Assembly (NCBI RefSeq): GCF_022829635.1
Contig: NZ_JAKSYO010000150.1
Coordinates: 1-64,000, forward strand
DNA length: 64,000 nucleotides
From: Methylobacterium sp. E-066
Lineage (GTDB): Bacteria > Pseudomonadota > Alphaproteobacteria > Rhizobiales > Beijerinckiaceae
Direction of reading: 5' to 3'
Shown here: piece by piece, positions 51,298 to 58,984 of the stretch
How positions within the stretch are numbered: position 1 is the first letter of the stretch
How the letters are laid out: the number at the start of each line of letters is the position of its first letter
The notes under the pieces: model-generated
What the model saw: only the letters and a program-made list of their open reading frames with translations
What the model was told of the DNA's origin: nothing
Database searches by the model: none
Made by a program: the position numbers and the translations under genes

Positions 51298-52284
51298 ATG
51301 GCGTCGAGCAACACCGATCACATCCATGTCGGGCGGGACGGCTGGCTGTTCCTGAAGACCGGGACCAACGACATTCTGGGGCAGTTCGAGCGCCCGGAGG
51401 AGACCACCGACCTGATCTGGGCCTGGCGCAGCCTCGTGGCGACCCGCGAGCGGCGGTTGCGCGCCATGGGCATCCGCTACCGTCACGTGGTCGCGCCGGA
51501 CAAGCTGCTGATCTACGACAATCACCTGGACGGCATCGCCATCGCGCCGACCGCATCCCCGGCCTACCGGCTGCTCCACGCCGAACCGCCGCTCGGCGGC
51601 CCGTGGCGGCGGGGCCTCACCGGCCTCTACGCGGATTGGCGGCGGCGCAAGCGCTGGCGGGAGACCTGCATCGATCTGGTCACGCCGATGCGCGCCGCCC
51701 GCGATGCGGCCGACCTCTATTGCCGGACCGACACGCACTGGAGCTTCGACGGCTGCTACCTGGCCTATGCCGAGATCTGCCGGGCCTTCGGGGCGGAGCC
51801 GCGGGCGGATCTCCGCGACCGGCCCTTCACGGAAGTCGACCATGACGGCGACCTCGGCAGCGCCTTCGACCCGCCCCGCCGGGCACCGTCACGGGCCTAT
51901 CGGATCCAGCAGGATGCGGTGCGGACCTATGCCAGCCCGATCGTCGAAGCGCGCGAGAAGGCCGGCCTGCTGCACACGCTCCATGTCGGCGCCAACGTCG
52001 TCTACGGCAACGCCCAGGCGACCGACCCGCGCCGGCTGGCTTTGTTCGGCGACTCGTTCTCGCACGTCATGCCGTACATGCTGACGATCCTGCTCGCGGA
52101 GACGTTTCGCGAAGTGCACTTCGTCTGGAACACGGCGCTCGACTGGTCCTACATCGCCCGGGCGAAGCCGGACCTGGTCCTGACCGAGGTCGCCGAGCGC
52201 TTCATGGCCCAGCTGCCGGATGACGATTTCTCGCTCGACGCCTACGTGCAGGAGCGGTTCGGCGCCGAGCTGGCGGGCGCTTAG
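51298..52284 (+). CDS. AlgX/AlgJ-like SGNH O-acetyltransferase-type protein
   Basis: A 328-residue protein with the AlgX/AlgJ SGNH-hydrolase-like domain over nearly its whole length. Seen: DHIHVGRDGWLFL start, D145-T-H147-W (catalytic Asp-His) and LFGDSFSHVMPY with the nucleophilic Ser. Such proteins acetylate exported polysaccharides. No signal peptide is visible and no polysaccharide gene cluster is adjacent, which is unusual. ATG 51298 follows a GAGTGCGCC stretch. Convergent with yebC, overlapping by 4 bp. Confidence 0.83.
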   Translation: MASSNTDHIHVGRDGWLFLKTGTNDILGQFERPEETTDLIWAWRSLVATRERRLRAMGIRYRHVVAPDKLLIYDNHLDGIAIAPTASPAYRLLHAEPPLGGPWRRGLTGLYADWRRRKRWRETCIDLVTPMRAARDAADLYCRTDTHWSFDGCYLAYAEICRAFGAEPRADLRDRPFTEVDHDGDLGSAFDPPRRAPSRAYRIQQDAVRTYASPIVEAREKAGLLHTLHVGANVVYGNAQATDPRRLALFGDSFSHVMPYMLTILLAETFREVHFVWNTALDWSYIARAKPDLVLTEVAERFMAQLPDDDFSLDAYVQERFGAELAGA

Positions 52285-53027
52285 CCCTCCAGCTTCGCCA
52301 TCAACGCATCGGACAGGGCGAAGTTGACGTAGACGTGCTGCACGTCGTCCTGATCCTCGATCACCTCGACCAGGCGGATCAGCTTCTCACCGGTCTCGTC
52401 GTCGACATCGATCGTGTTCTGGGCCTTCCAGACCAGGCCGGTGCGGGTCGGCTCGCCGAAGCGCGCTTCCAGGGCCTTGGCGACCTCGCCGTAGGAATCC
52501 TGCGCGCAGATGACCTCGTGGCCCTCCTCGCTGGAGCTGACATCGTCGGCCCCGGCCTCGATCGCCGCCTCCAGCATCGTGTCGGCATCGGCCACATTGG
52601 CCGGGAAGCCGATCACGCCGACCCGGTCGAACATGAACGCCACGGCGCCGGTCTCGGCGAGGCTGCCGCCGGACTTGGTGAAGGCCGAGCGCACGTCGGA
52701 GGCGGTGCGGTTGCGGTTGTCGGTCTGCGCCTCGACGATCAGCGCGGCGCCGCCGGGGCCGTAGCCCTCGTAGCGGATGTCCTCGTAGTTCTCGCCATCC
52801 GCCCCGGCCGCCTTCTTGATGGCGCGCTCGATATTATCCTTGGGCATGTTCTCGGCGCGGGCCGCGATGATCGCCGCGCGCAGGCGCGGGTTCATGGCTG
52901 GGTCCGGCGTGCCGAGCTTGGCCGCCACGGTGATCTCGCGGGCGAGCTTGCCGAACACCTTCGAGCGGACCGCATCCACCCGGCCCTTCCGGTGCATGAT
53001 GTTCTTGAACTGCGAATGGCCTGCCAT
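52281..53027 (-). CDS. yebC: YebC/PmpR family regulator
   Basis: A 248-residue protein of the YebC/TACO1 family. MAGHSQFKNIMHRKGRVDAVRSKVF start, NPRLRAAIIAARAENMPKDNIERAI, and EGYGPGGAALIVEAQTDNRNRTASDVRSAFTK are family signatures (shown in parts). Family members act as DNA-binding regulators and, in some species, relieve ribosome stalling at proline stretches. That second role is noteworthy beside a polyproline protein elsewhere in this window. ATG 53027 was chosen over an upstream extension. Confidence 0.94.
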   Translation of the reverse strand: MAGHSQFKNIMHRKGRVDAVRSKVFGKLAREITVAAKLGTPDPAMNPRLRAAIIAARAENMPKDNIERAIKKAAGADGENYEDIRYEGYGPGGAALIVEAQTDNRNRTASDVRSAFTKSGGSLAETGAVAFMFDRVGVIGFPANVADADTMLEAAIEAGADDVSSSEEGHEVICAQDSYGEVAKALEARFGEPTRTGLVWKAQNTIDVDDETGEKLIRLVEVIEDQDDVQHVYVNFALSDALMAKLEG

Positions 53028-53189
53028 GGCGTGTGAGACTTTGTTCGTTGGCGAGGGCGGAGATCCGGGACCCCGCCGTCGCGGCTGTGAGGTCGCCGCG
53101 TTATAGGCCGCCGGCTTCCGACGAAGCAACGCGGCCGGGGATCGTCGCGACCGGGGAAAGATCGCCGGCGCCGGGCGTTGGCGAGGAAC

Positions 53190-53366
53190 ATGTCAGTTGG
53201 AAACCCGATGCCGAGCCGGACCGAACACGACACGCGCGTGACGACGGCCCCGGCCGCCGAGCGGCGCTGGCTCAAGCTCGGGATCGCCACGCTCCTCGGC
53301 GCGGTGGCCGGCTCGATGCTGTTCGCCACCGAGGCCCAGGGCCGGCCGGCAGCCCGGCGGCGCTAG
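53190..53366 (+). CDS. Small single-pass membrane/exported protein
   Basis: A 58-residue protein: polar N-terminus, then RRWLKLGIATLLGAVAGSMLFA as a signal anchor, then a short basic tail ending RPAARRR. Not recognised. Start uncertain (ATG 53190 with GAGGA only 2 nt away, or ATG 53208). A strong Rho-independent terminator begins at the stop codon, which supports a real transcript. Divergent from yebC. Confidence 0.55.
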   Translation: MSVGNPMPSRTEHDTRVTTAPAAERRWLKLGIATLLGAVAGSMLFATEAQGRPAARRR

Positions 53367-53411
53367 CGCGTCGTGCCAGGTATCGGAACCGGCACGACGC
53401 GCTCGCTTTTT
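53366..53411 (+). terminator. Rho-independent terminator
   Basis: A perfect 12-bp stem, GCGCGTCGTGCC (53366-53377) with GGCACGACGCGC (53391-53402), 13-nt loop, then TCGC and TTTTT (53407-53411). It follows the 58-residue gene directly. The best intrinsic terminator in the window. Confidence 0.8.
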
Positions 53412-53570
53412 GATGTGCACCGTCTTCCTCCGAAAGCCGGCGGCCACCTTTCGGGACGATGCTCTAAGCGGCTTCACCCATCCGCCCGCATGATCCTCTG
53501 GTACTGGAGCCGTTCCAGATCGCGTTGCGACAACAACAGGGGCTGCCTGAGTCTTGATCGGTACCCGTCC

Positions 53571-53595
53571 AACCCCCCCTCATCCTGAGGGGGTT
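53571..53595. repeat. Single palindromic repeat unit
   Basis: AACCCCCCCTCATCCTGAGGGGGTT, a palindrome with the CCTCATCCTGAGG core also present in the arms at 24036-24148. Half of the two-armed element. The rest of the gap 53412-53665 contains no gene I can support. Confidence 0.6.
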
Positions 53596-53665
53596 GGGGT
53601 GGAGGAGCGCCGATCAGGATCGGATCGACGTTTGTATCCGTTCAACGGGCCGCCTCTCCAAGGCG

Positions 53666-54415
53666 TCAGCGCACGCCCGCGTGCCAATCCCGGAGCGCGG
53701 CCAGCGTCACCACGTGGCCCGGCCATTCCAGGCCAGCGAGGTGCCGGTGGGGGCGATCCGGCTCGCCGAGATCCGAGACCGCCGAGAAGGCGCCATCGAG
53801 CCGGTGGCTGTCGGTGTAGCGGCTTCGTGTCGCCAGGACCGGCAGCCCGGCGGCGCGGGCCGAGGCGATGCCGGCCGCGGAATCCTCGAAGGCCACCGCC
53901 TCCGAGGCCGGCACCCCGAGCCGGTCCAAGGCCAGCAGGAACACGTCGGGGGCGGGCTTCTTGCGGTCCGCCTCGTCGCCGGCCGCGATCACCGCGAAGG
54001 GCACGTCCGAGGCCGGAAAGTTGGCCGCCAGCAACCGATCGACATTCGGCCGGCTGGTGGTGGTGGCGATGGCGAGCCGGAGCCCGGCAGCCCGGGCCTC
54101 GCCGATCAGCCGGGCGATCCCCGGGCGCAGGGGTAGGCCGATCTCGGCCATGAGGTCGCCATACGCGATCGTCTTGCGAGCATGGATCTCGGGGGCCTGC
54201 GCGTGGAAGGATGCGGCCTCGCCCGGGTGGCGCGTGTCGATGTAGTGGGTGAGCCGCTCCTTGCCGCCCATCACGGTGAGCAGGTCGGCGTAGAGCGCCG
54301 GGTCCCAGTGCCAGGGCAGGTCCAGGTCCGCGAAGGCGCGGTTGAACGCCTGCCGGTGCAGGTCCTCGGTCTCGGCGAGCGTGCCGTCGACGTCGAAGAT
54401 CAGCGCCCTCAGCAC
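53666..54415 (-). CDS. cbbY: HAD phosphatase, CbbY-like
   Basis: A 249-residue HAD hydrolase. FDVDGTLAETEDLH (D8, D10) is motif I with the CbbY-type continuation, TTTSRPN motif II, KKPAPDVFLLAL motif III and FEDSAAGIASARAAG motif IV. CbbY removes the RuBisCO inhibitor xylulose-1,5-bisphosphate in phototrophs; in the absence of RuBisCO here its substrate is open. GTG 54415 overlaps the rpe stop by 7 bp, so translational coupling with rpe. Confidence 0.87.
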   Translation of the reverse strand: MLRALIFDVDGTLAETEDLHRQAFNRAFADLDLPWHWDPALYADLLTVMGGKERLTHYIDTRHPGEAASFHAQAPEIHARKTIAYGDLMAEIGLPLRPGIARLIGEARAAGLRLAIATTTSRPNVDRLLAANFPASDVPFAVIAAGDEADRKKPAPDVFLLALDRLGVPASEAVAFEDSAAGIASARAAGLPVLATRSRYTDSHRLDGAFSAVSDLGEPDRPHRHLAGLEWPGHVVTLAALRDWHAGVR

Positions 54416-55095
54416 GAGAGGTCGCGACCGGAGGCGCCCTCCGCGCCCGCCCGGATCGCCGCGATGCGCTCCGCATAGGCGTCGGGACCGCCGCTGAAGA
54501 CCGCGTTGCCGGCCACGAACGTGTCGGCGCCGGCGCGGCTCGCCGCCTTCACGGTCTCGGCGTCGATGCCGCCATCGACCTGGATGCGGATGTCGCGGCC
54601 CGCCACCATGGCACGCACCCGCGCCACCGTCTCCATGCTGCTTTTGAGGAACTTCTGGCCGCCGAAGCCGGGATTGACGGTCATCACCAGCACCAGATCC
54701 ACGATGTCGAGCACCGGCTCGACCATCGCAGCGGGGGTGCCGGGATTGATCGCCACGCCAGCGCGCTTGCCGAGGTCGCGGATGGTCTGGAGCGAGCGGT
54801 GGATATGCGGCCCGGCCTCGGCATGGACCGTGATCCCGTCGGCCCCGGCCTCCGCGAAGGCCGCGAGATACGGGTCGGCCGGCGCGATCATCAGGTGCAC
54901 GTCGAAGAATTTATCGGTGTGCGGGCGCAGCGCCTTCACCACCGGGGGGCCGAAGGTGATGTTGGGCACGAAATGCCCATCCATCACGTCGAGATGGATC
55001 CAGTCGGCGCCGGCCTCGGCGACCGCGCGGGTCTCCTCCGCGAGGCGCGCGAAATCGGCCGAGAGGATCGACGGGGCGATGACGGAAGGCAGCAT
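54409..55095 (-). CDS. rpe: Ribulose-phosphate 3-epimerase
   Basis: A 228-residue TIM-barrel enzyme interconverting ribulose-5-phosphate and xylulose-5-phosphate for the pentose phosphate and Calvin cycles. VIAPSILSADFARLAEE start, WIHLDVMDGHFVPNITFGPPVV with metal-binding His/Asp, LVMTVNPGFGGQKF and QVDGGIDAETV. ATG 55095 is chosen from the family start MLPSVIAPSIL. Upstream is the NUDIX gene, 83 bp away; downstream cbbY overlaps. Confidence 0.95.
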   Translation of the reverse strand: MLPSVIAPSILSADFARLAEETRAVAEAGADWIHLDVMDGHFVPNITFGPPVVKALRPHTDKFFDVHLMIAPADPYLAAFAEAGADGITVHAEAGPHIHRSLQTIRDLGKRAGVAINPGTPAAMVEPVLDIVDLVLVMTVNPGFGGQKFLKSSMETVARVRAMVAGRDIRIQVDGGIDAETVKAASRAGADTFVAGNAVFSGGPDAYAERIAAIRAGAEGASGRDLSC

Positions 55096-55178
55096 GCGAA
55101 ATCCGGGATCGGGCGGGCCGGGGCGAGCGCTCAAGGCCGATGAGGTGCGATCCATTTACGTCGCCTCGCCGGCGGTTC

Positions 55179-55592
55179 CTACCCCTGTGGGTCGGCCTGT
55201 CGGATGAGCGCGATGGCGGTCTTCGCCGCGAGCGTCAGGGGCTGCGGCGGCGCCTCCAGGTCGAACCAGTCCAGGCCGTCGTGCTTGTCGGGCTCGACGA
55301 GCCGCGGCGCCCCGGAATAGGAATCCACCCGGTAGACCGGCGCGACCCAGTGGATGCCCGCATTCCGATCGATGTGATCCACGACGCAGAGCAGCGTGAC
55401 CGGCTCGATCCCGATACCGAGCTCCTCGGCGACCTCGCGCTTCACCGCATCGGCCACGGGCTCGAACAGGTCGACCTTACCCCCCGCCAGCCCCCAATGC
55501 CCGGCCTCCGGCTCGGTCCTCCGGCGCAACAGCAGGATGCGCCCGTCGACGACGATGGCGGCCCCGCACCCGACCCGTGGCTCCACCTGCAC
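55179..55592 (-). CDS. NUDIX hydrolase
   Basis: A 137-residue hydrolase with the NUDIX box G-x5-E-x7-R-E-V-x-E-E-L-G (GGKVDLFEPVADAVKREVAEELGI, about 46-68). The substrate is some nucleoside diphosphate derivative and cannot be specified. I chose GTG 55592 (VQVEPRVGCGAAIVVDG): the frame stays open upstream only because it runs through a palindromic repeat (55671-55756), which gives an implausible N-terminus. Between prk and rpe, so part of the same minus-strand run, though 330 bp from prk. Confidence 0.83.
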   Translation of the reverse strand: MQVEPRVGCGAAIVVDGRILLLRRRTEPEAGHWGLAGGKVDLFEPVADAVKREVAEELGIGIEPVTLLCVVDHIDRNAGIHWVAPVYRVDSYSGAPRLVEPDKHDGLDWFDLEAPPQPLTLAAKTAIALIRQADPQG

Positions 55593-55670
55593 GATCCGAC
55601 ATCCCTTTTTTTGGGATTTTGCTGGTGCCACGCGGAGGACCGAGTCGCCAGTGCCGGCAGCCCGGATCGT

Positions 55671-55756
55671 CATTGCGAGCGCAGCGAAGCAACCCAGTGA
55701 TCCGCCACGCTTTGGGAGCGCACGCTGCCCTGGGTTGCTTCGCTGCGCTCGCAATG
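55671..55756. repeat. 26-bp perfect inverted repeat
   Basis: CATTGCGAGCGCAGCGAAGC plus AACCCA (55671-55696) and its exact complement (55731-55756), separated by 34 bp. A typical dispersed palindrome. It fills much of the 330-bp gap between NUDIX and prk and would form a strong hairpin in either transcript. Confidence 0.8.
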
Positions 55757-55816
55757 ACGGCGGGGGATGATCGGCGGAGCGATCAGCGCAGAACCGGCGG
55801 CGGGATGAACCACGCC

Positions 55817-55852
55817 GTCATTCCGGGCTCCGCTTCGCGGCCCCGGAATGAC
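55817..55852. repeat. Second short inverted repeat in NUDIX-prk gap
   Basis: GTCATTCCGGG (55817-55827) and CCCGGAATGAC (55842-55852), perfect 11-bp arms around CTCCGCTTCGCGGC. Adjacent to but different from the 26-bp palindrome. Could act as a terminator downstream of prk, although no T-tract follows. Confidence 0.65.
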
Positions 55853-55922
55853 GGGGCGGATGCTTAGGCGTCCATGCACCCCAAGCCCTTCGCGCGAGCG
55901 GGAGAAACCAATCCCCCAAAAA

Positions 55923-56783
55923 TCACGCCAACCGGCGGCGGCGTTCCACGAGCTGCATGATCATCGGCGTCAGGATCAGTTGCATGGCGAGGTCGAGCTT
56001 GCCGCCCGGGATCACGATGGAATTGGCCCGGCTCATGAAGCTGTCGTGGATCATCGACACGAGATAGGAGAAATCGATCCCCTTCGGATCCTTGAAGCGG
56101 ATCACCACCATCGACTCGTCAGCGGTGGGGATCCAGCGGGCGATGAACGGGTTCGAGGTGTCGACGGTCGGCACCCGCTGGAAGTTGATGTCCGTGAACG
56201 AGAATTGCGGGCAGATGGTCTGCACATAATCGGGCATCCGGCGCAGGATCACGTCGGTGACGGCATCCGTGGAATAGCCGCGGAACGAGCGGTCCCGGTG
56301 CAGCTTCTGGATCCATTCGAGGTTGATCACCGGCACGACGCCGATCTTCAGGTCGGCGTAGCGGGCGATGTCGACATCCGGGTCGGCCACGCAGCCGTGC
56401 AGGCCCTCGTAGAACAGCAGGTCGGAATCCGGCGGGAACGCCTCCCACTCGGAGAAGCTGCCCTCCGGGATGCCGTAGGCCCGGGCGTCGTGCTGGTCGT
56501 GGGCGTAGTGGCGGGTCCGGCCGGTGCCGTTCTCGGCGTAGCTGCGGAACACCGCCTCCAATTCCGGCAGCAGGTTCGCCCGGGGCGCGAAATGCGACAG
56601 GGTCGGCTCGCGCGCCATCATGGCCCGCATCGTGTCCCGGTCGAAGGCGTGAAAGCCGTCGCCCTCGATGAACACCGCGCGCACGTCCTCCCGGCGAAAG
56701 ATCTGCTCGAAGGTGTTGCGCACCGAGGTTGTGCCGGCCCCGGAGGAGCCGGTCACCGAGATGATGGGGTGCCGCGCCGACAT
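55923..56783 (-). CDS. prk: Phosphoribulokinase
   Basis: Phosphorylates ribulose-5-phosphate to ribulose-1,5-bisphosphate with ATP. 286 residues, the proteobacterial class. Walker A SVTGSSGAGTTSV (about 9-21), RAVFIEGDGFHAFDRDTMR with catalytic Asp, FYEGLHGCV. Known: in Methylobacterium extorquens prk is needed for growth on C1 compounds because its product acts on the regulator QscR, not because of CO2 fixation. fbp lies 21 bp upstream, so an fbp-prk operon facing the divergent LysR gene. AAGAAG precedes the ATG. Confidence 0.96.
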   Translation of the reverse strand: MSARHPIISVTGSSGAGTTSVRNTFEQIFRREDVRAVFIEGDGFHAFDRDTMRAMMAREPTLSHFAPRANLLPELEAVFRSYAENGTGRTRHYAHDQHDARAYGIPEGSFSEWEAFPPDSDLLFYEGLHGCVADPDVDIARYADLKIGVVPVINLEWIQKLHRDRSFRGYSTDAVTDVILRRMPDYVQTICPQFSFTDINFQRVPTVDTSNPFIARWIPTADESMVVIRFKDPKGIDFSYLVSMIHDSFMSRANSIVIPGGKLDLAMQLILTPMIMQLVERRRRLA

Positions 56784-56804
56784 TTTTTCTTCTTGGCGTC
56801 CTGC

Positions 56805-57860
56805 CTATGAGCGCATCAGGCCGCGCTGACCGAACAGCGGCGAGCGGCCGGCATCGGGCTTGCCGCCGGCATAATAGGCGGCCACGCAATCGACCTCCTC
56901 GGTGGAGCCGCAGACCAGCGGCGCGCGCTCGTGAATCCCGGTCGCCACCAGGTCGAGGATGCGGGTCTGGCCGTCGGTCGCGGCGCCGCCGGCCTGCTCG
57001 ATCAGCATCGCCACCGGGGCGACCTCGTAGAGCAGCCGCAGGCGGCCGCGGGCGTAGTTCTTGCGGGCATCGCCCGGATACAGGAACACGCCGCCCCGGG
57101 TCAGCACGCGCTGGATGTCGGCCACCAGGGAGGCGAGCCAGCGCATGTTATAGTCCTTGTCTCGCGGCCCCTCGGTGCCGCGCTGGCAATCCTCGATATA
57201 GGCCTTCACCGGGGCGTCCCAGTGCCGGGCGTTGGAGGCGTTGATCGCGAATTCCTTGGCCGAGGCCGGGACCGACATGGCTGGGCTGGTCAGGCGGAAC
57301 ACGCCGTCGGCGCGGTCGAGCACGTAGGATTGGGTGCCGTCGCCGAGCGTCAGGATCAGGGCCGTGGCCGGGCCGTAAGTCACGAAGCCGGCGGCGATCT
57401 GGGCGGTGCCGGGGGTCGTGAACGAGGCCAGCGGGTTGGCCGGATCCTTGATCGACGGGCGGATGCCGAAGATCATCCCCACCGCCATGTTGACGCCGAT
57501 GTTGGACGAGCCGTCGAGCGGGTCGATGGCGACCGCCAGCGGCGCGTCCGGGTTCAGCCGCATCACGTCCTCGGCCTCCTCGGAGGCGACCTCGGCGACG
57601 GGAGCGCCCTGCAGGGCGGCGGTGACGCTTTCGTGCGCGATCACGTCGAGCGCCTTCTGCACGTCGCCGTCGCTGTTGTTCTCGCCCGCCGCCGCGAGGT
57701 CGCCGCCGAGCGCGCCACGCCCGATCAGCGCGCTGATCTCCACCGCCGAGCCCGCGATCGCACGGATCACCGCGGCGGTATCCTTCAAGGCCGGGTTGGC
57801 CGCGACCGCCTGCGCCAGGCAGGTCTCGAGAGGCGTCCCGATCGCTGCTGAAATTGCCAT
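56805..57860 (-). CDS. fbp: Fructose-1,6-bisphosphatase class I
   Basis: A 350-residue FBPase (possibly also sedoheptulose-bisphosphatase) for gluconeogenesis and the sugar-phosphate cycle. Metal-binding AIDPLDGSSNIGVNMAVG and YNMRWLASLVADIQRVLTRGG, then GGAATDGQTRILDL. ATG 57860 has AGGAGAG upstream; the longer frame to 58016 adds unrelated residues. First gene of fbp-prk. A 15-bp palindrome sits 72-86 bp upstream of its start. Confidence 0.95.
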   Translation of the reverse strand: MAISAAIGTPLETCLAQAVAANPALKDTAAVIRAIAGSAVEISALIGRGALGGDLAAAGENNSDGDVQKALDVIAHESVTAALQGAPVAEVASEEAEDVMRLNPDAPLAVAIDPLDGSSNIGVNMAVGMIFGIRPSIKDPANPLASFTTPGTAQIAAGFVTYGPATALILTLGDGTQSYVLDRADGVFRLTSPAMSVPASAKEFAINASNARHWDAPVKAYIEDCQRGTEGPRDKDYNMRWLASLVADIQRVLTRGGVFLYPGDARKNYARGRLRLLYEVAPVAMLIEQAGGAATDGQTRILDLVATGIHERAPLVCGSTEEVDCVAAYYAGGKPDAGRSPLFGQRGLMRS

Positions 57861-57931
57861 CGGCCTATCTCTCCTGCTGAAATCCCGCCTGCCGGGATCG
57901 CGCGTTTCGCGTCGGGTCTGTAGCGACCCCT

Positions 57932-57946
57932 CTATCACCATGATAG
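57932..57946. promoter_or_regulatory. LysR-type (CbbR/QscR) operator
   Basis: CTATCA-CCA-TGATAG, a perfect palindrome containing T-N11-A (57933 to 57945). It lies between divergent fbp (start 57860) and the LysR gene (start 58043), the classic position for a CbbR-type activator site that controls the fbp-prk operon and its own gene. Confidence 0.65.
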
Positions 57947-58042
57947 CGGGCGGCGCGCCCCGATCGACAACAACCGGAGACGCCACGCTCAAGATTTCTG
58001 GGGGATCTTGTGTCATAGGACAAAAAAAACGAGACCTCCGCC

Positions 58043-58984
58043 ATGCGCAACCTCTCCCTCAAGCAGCTCCAGGCGGTGGCGGCGGTGGCCCGCCTGGGTA
58101 CCATGACCCGGGCGGCCCAGGAGCTGAACGTCACCTCGGCCGCGCTCTACGCGCGCATCCGCCAGCTGGAGGAGGAGGCCGGCCTGCTGCTGTTCGACCG
58201 GACGCCGGGCGGCCTCAAGCCCACCGATGCCGGCCGCGAGATGCTCTGGGCGATCGACAGCATCAACACCGTCCTCGAGACCTGCACCGACCGCCTGCGG
58301 ACCCTGCGCGGCGCCGAGGGCGGGCGCGTCGCGCTGGGCATCGTCTCGACGGCCAAGTATTTCGCCCCCCAGGTGATCGCCGGCTTCATCAAGATGCATC
58401 CCGGCGTCGAGATCAGCCTCTCGGTGCGCAACCGCGGCCAGACCGTCGAGGCCCTGCGCGGCTACGAGATCGACTTCGCCGTGATGGGCCGCCCGCCCCG
58501 GGATTTCCCGATCGAGGCCGCAACCTTCGGTCCGCACCCGCTGGTGCTGATCGCGCCCCCGAGCCACCCGCTCGCCGGCCGGACCGGGCTTTTGCGCGAA
58601 GACCTGGCCGACCAGCCGTTCTTCTTCCGCGAAGAGGGCTCCGGCACGCGCACGGTCTTCGAAGAGTTCATGAGCGGCATCCTGGTCAAGCGGGCGCTGC
58701 TCGACATCGACACCGGCTCCAACGAGACCATCAAGCAGGCGGTGATGGCCGGGCTCGGCATCGCCCTGCTGTCGGTCCATTCCGTCGCGGCCGAGGTCGA
58801 GAGCGGTCGCCTCGCCCTCCTCGACGTCAAGGGCCTGCCGATCCGGCGCGACTGGTACGCGGTGCGCCGGGCCGACAAGGTTCTGGGGCCGGCCGCCTCC
58901 GCGGTCTGGTCCTACCTGATGAGCGACGGCGCCCGCATGCTGCCCGGCGTCACGCTGCCCGAGGTCGTTGGGGCCAAGGCGTGA
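58043..58984 (+). CDS. cbbR: LysR-family regulator, CbbR/QscR-like
   Basis: A 313-residue activator. HTH about 5-62 (LSLKQLQAVAAVARLGTMTRAAQELNVTSAALYARIRQLEEEAGLLLFDRTPGG, shown as LKQLQAVAAVARLGTMTRAA), then an effector domain with GRVALGIVSTAKYFAPQVIAGF. The divergent location next to fbp-prk is that of CbbR; in methylotrophs lacking RuBisCO the homologue QscR controls serine-cycle genes and binds RuBP. Which of the two it is cannot be settled here. Its stop overlaps the next gene start by 4 bp. Confidence 0.87.
   Translation: MRNLSLKQLQAVAAVARLGTMTRAAQELNVTSAALYARIRQLEEEAGLLLFDRTPGGLKPTDAGREMLWAIDSINTVLETCTDRLRTLRGAEGGRVALGIVSTAKYFAPQVIAGFIKMHPGVEISLSVRNRGQTVEALRGYEIDFAVMGRPPRDFPIEAATFGPHPLVLIAPPSHPLAGRTGLLREDLADQPFFFREEGSGTRTVFEEFMSGILVKRALLDIDTGSNETIKQAVMAGLGIALLSVHSVAAEVESGRLALLDVKGLPIRRDWYAVRRADKVLGPAASAVWSYLMSDGARMLPGVTLPEVVGAKA

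Noticed and set aside
55602..55621. ATCCC-T7-GGGAT as a terminator
   Set aside because: The Ts are in the loop, not after the stem, and it lies just before the NUDIX start; no intrinsic terminator logic on either strand.
55593..55754. N-terminal extension of the NUDIX protein
   Set aside because: Encoded by the 26-bp palindromic repeat; the NUDIX fold begins at GTG 55592.
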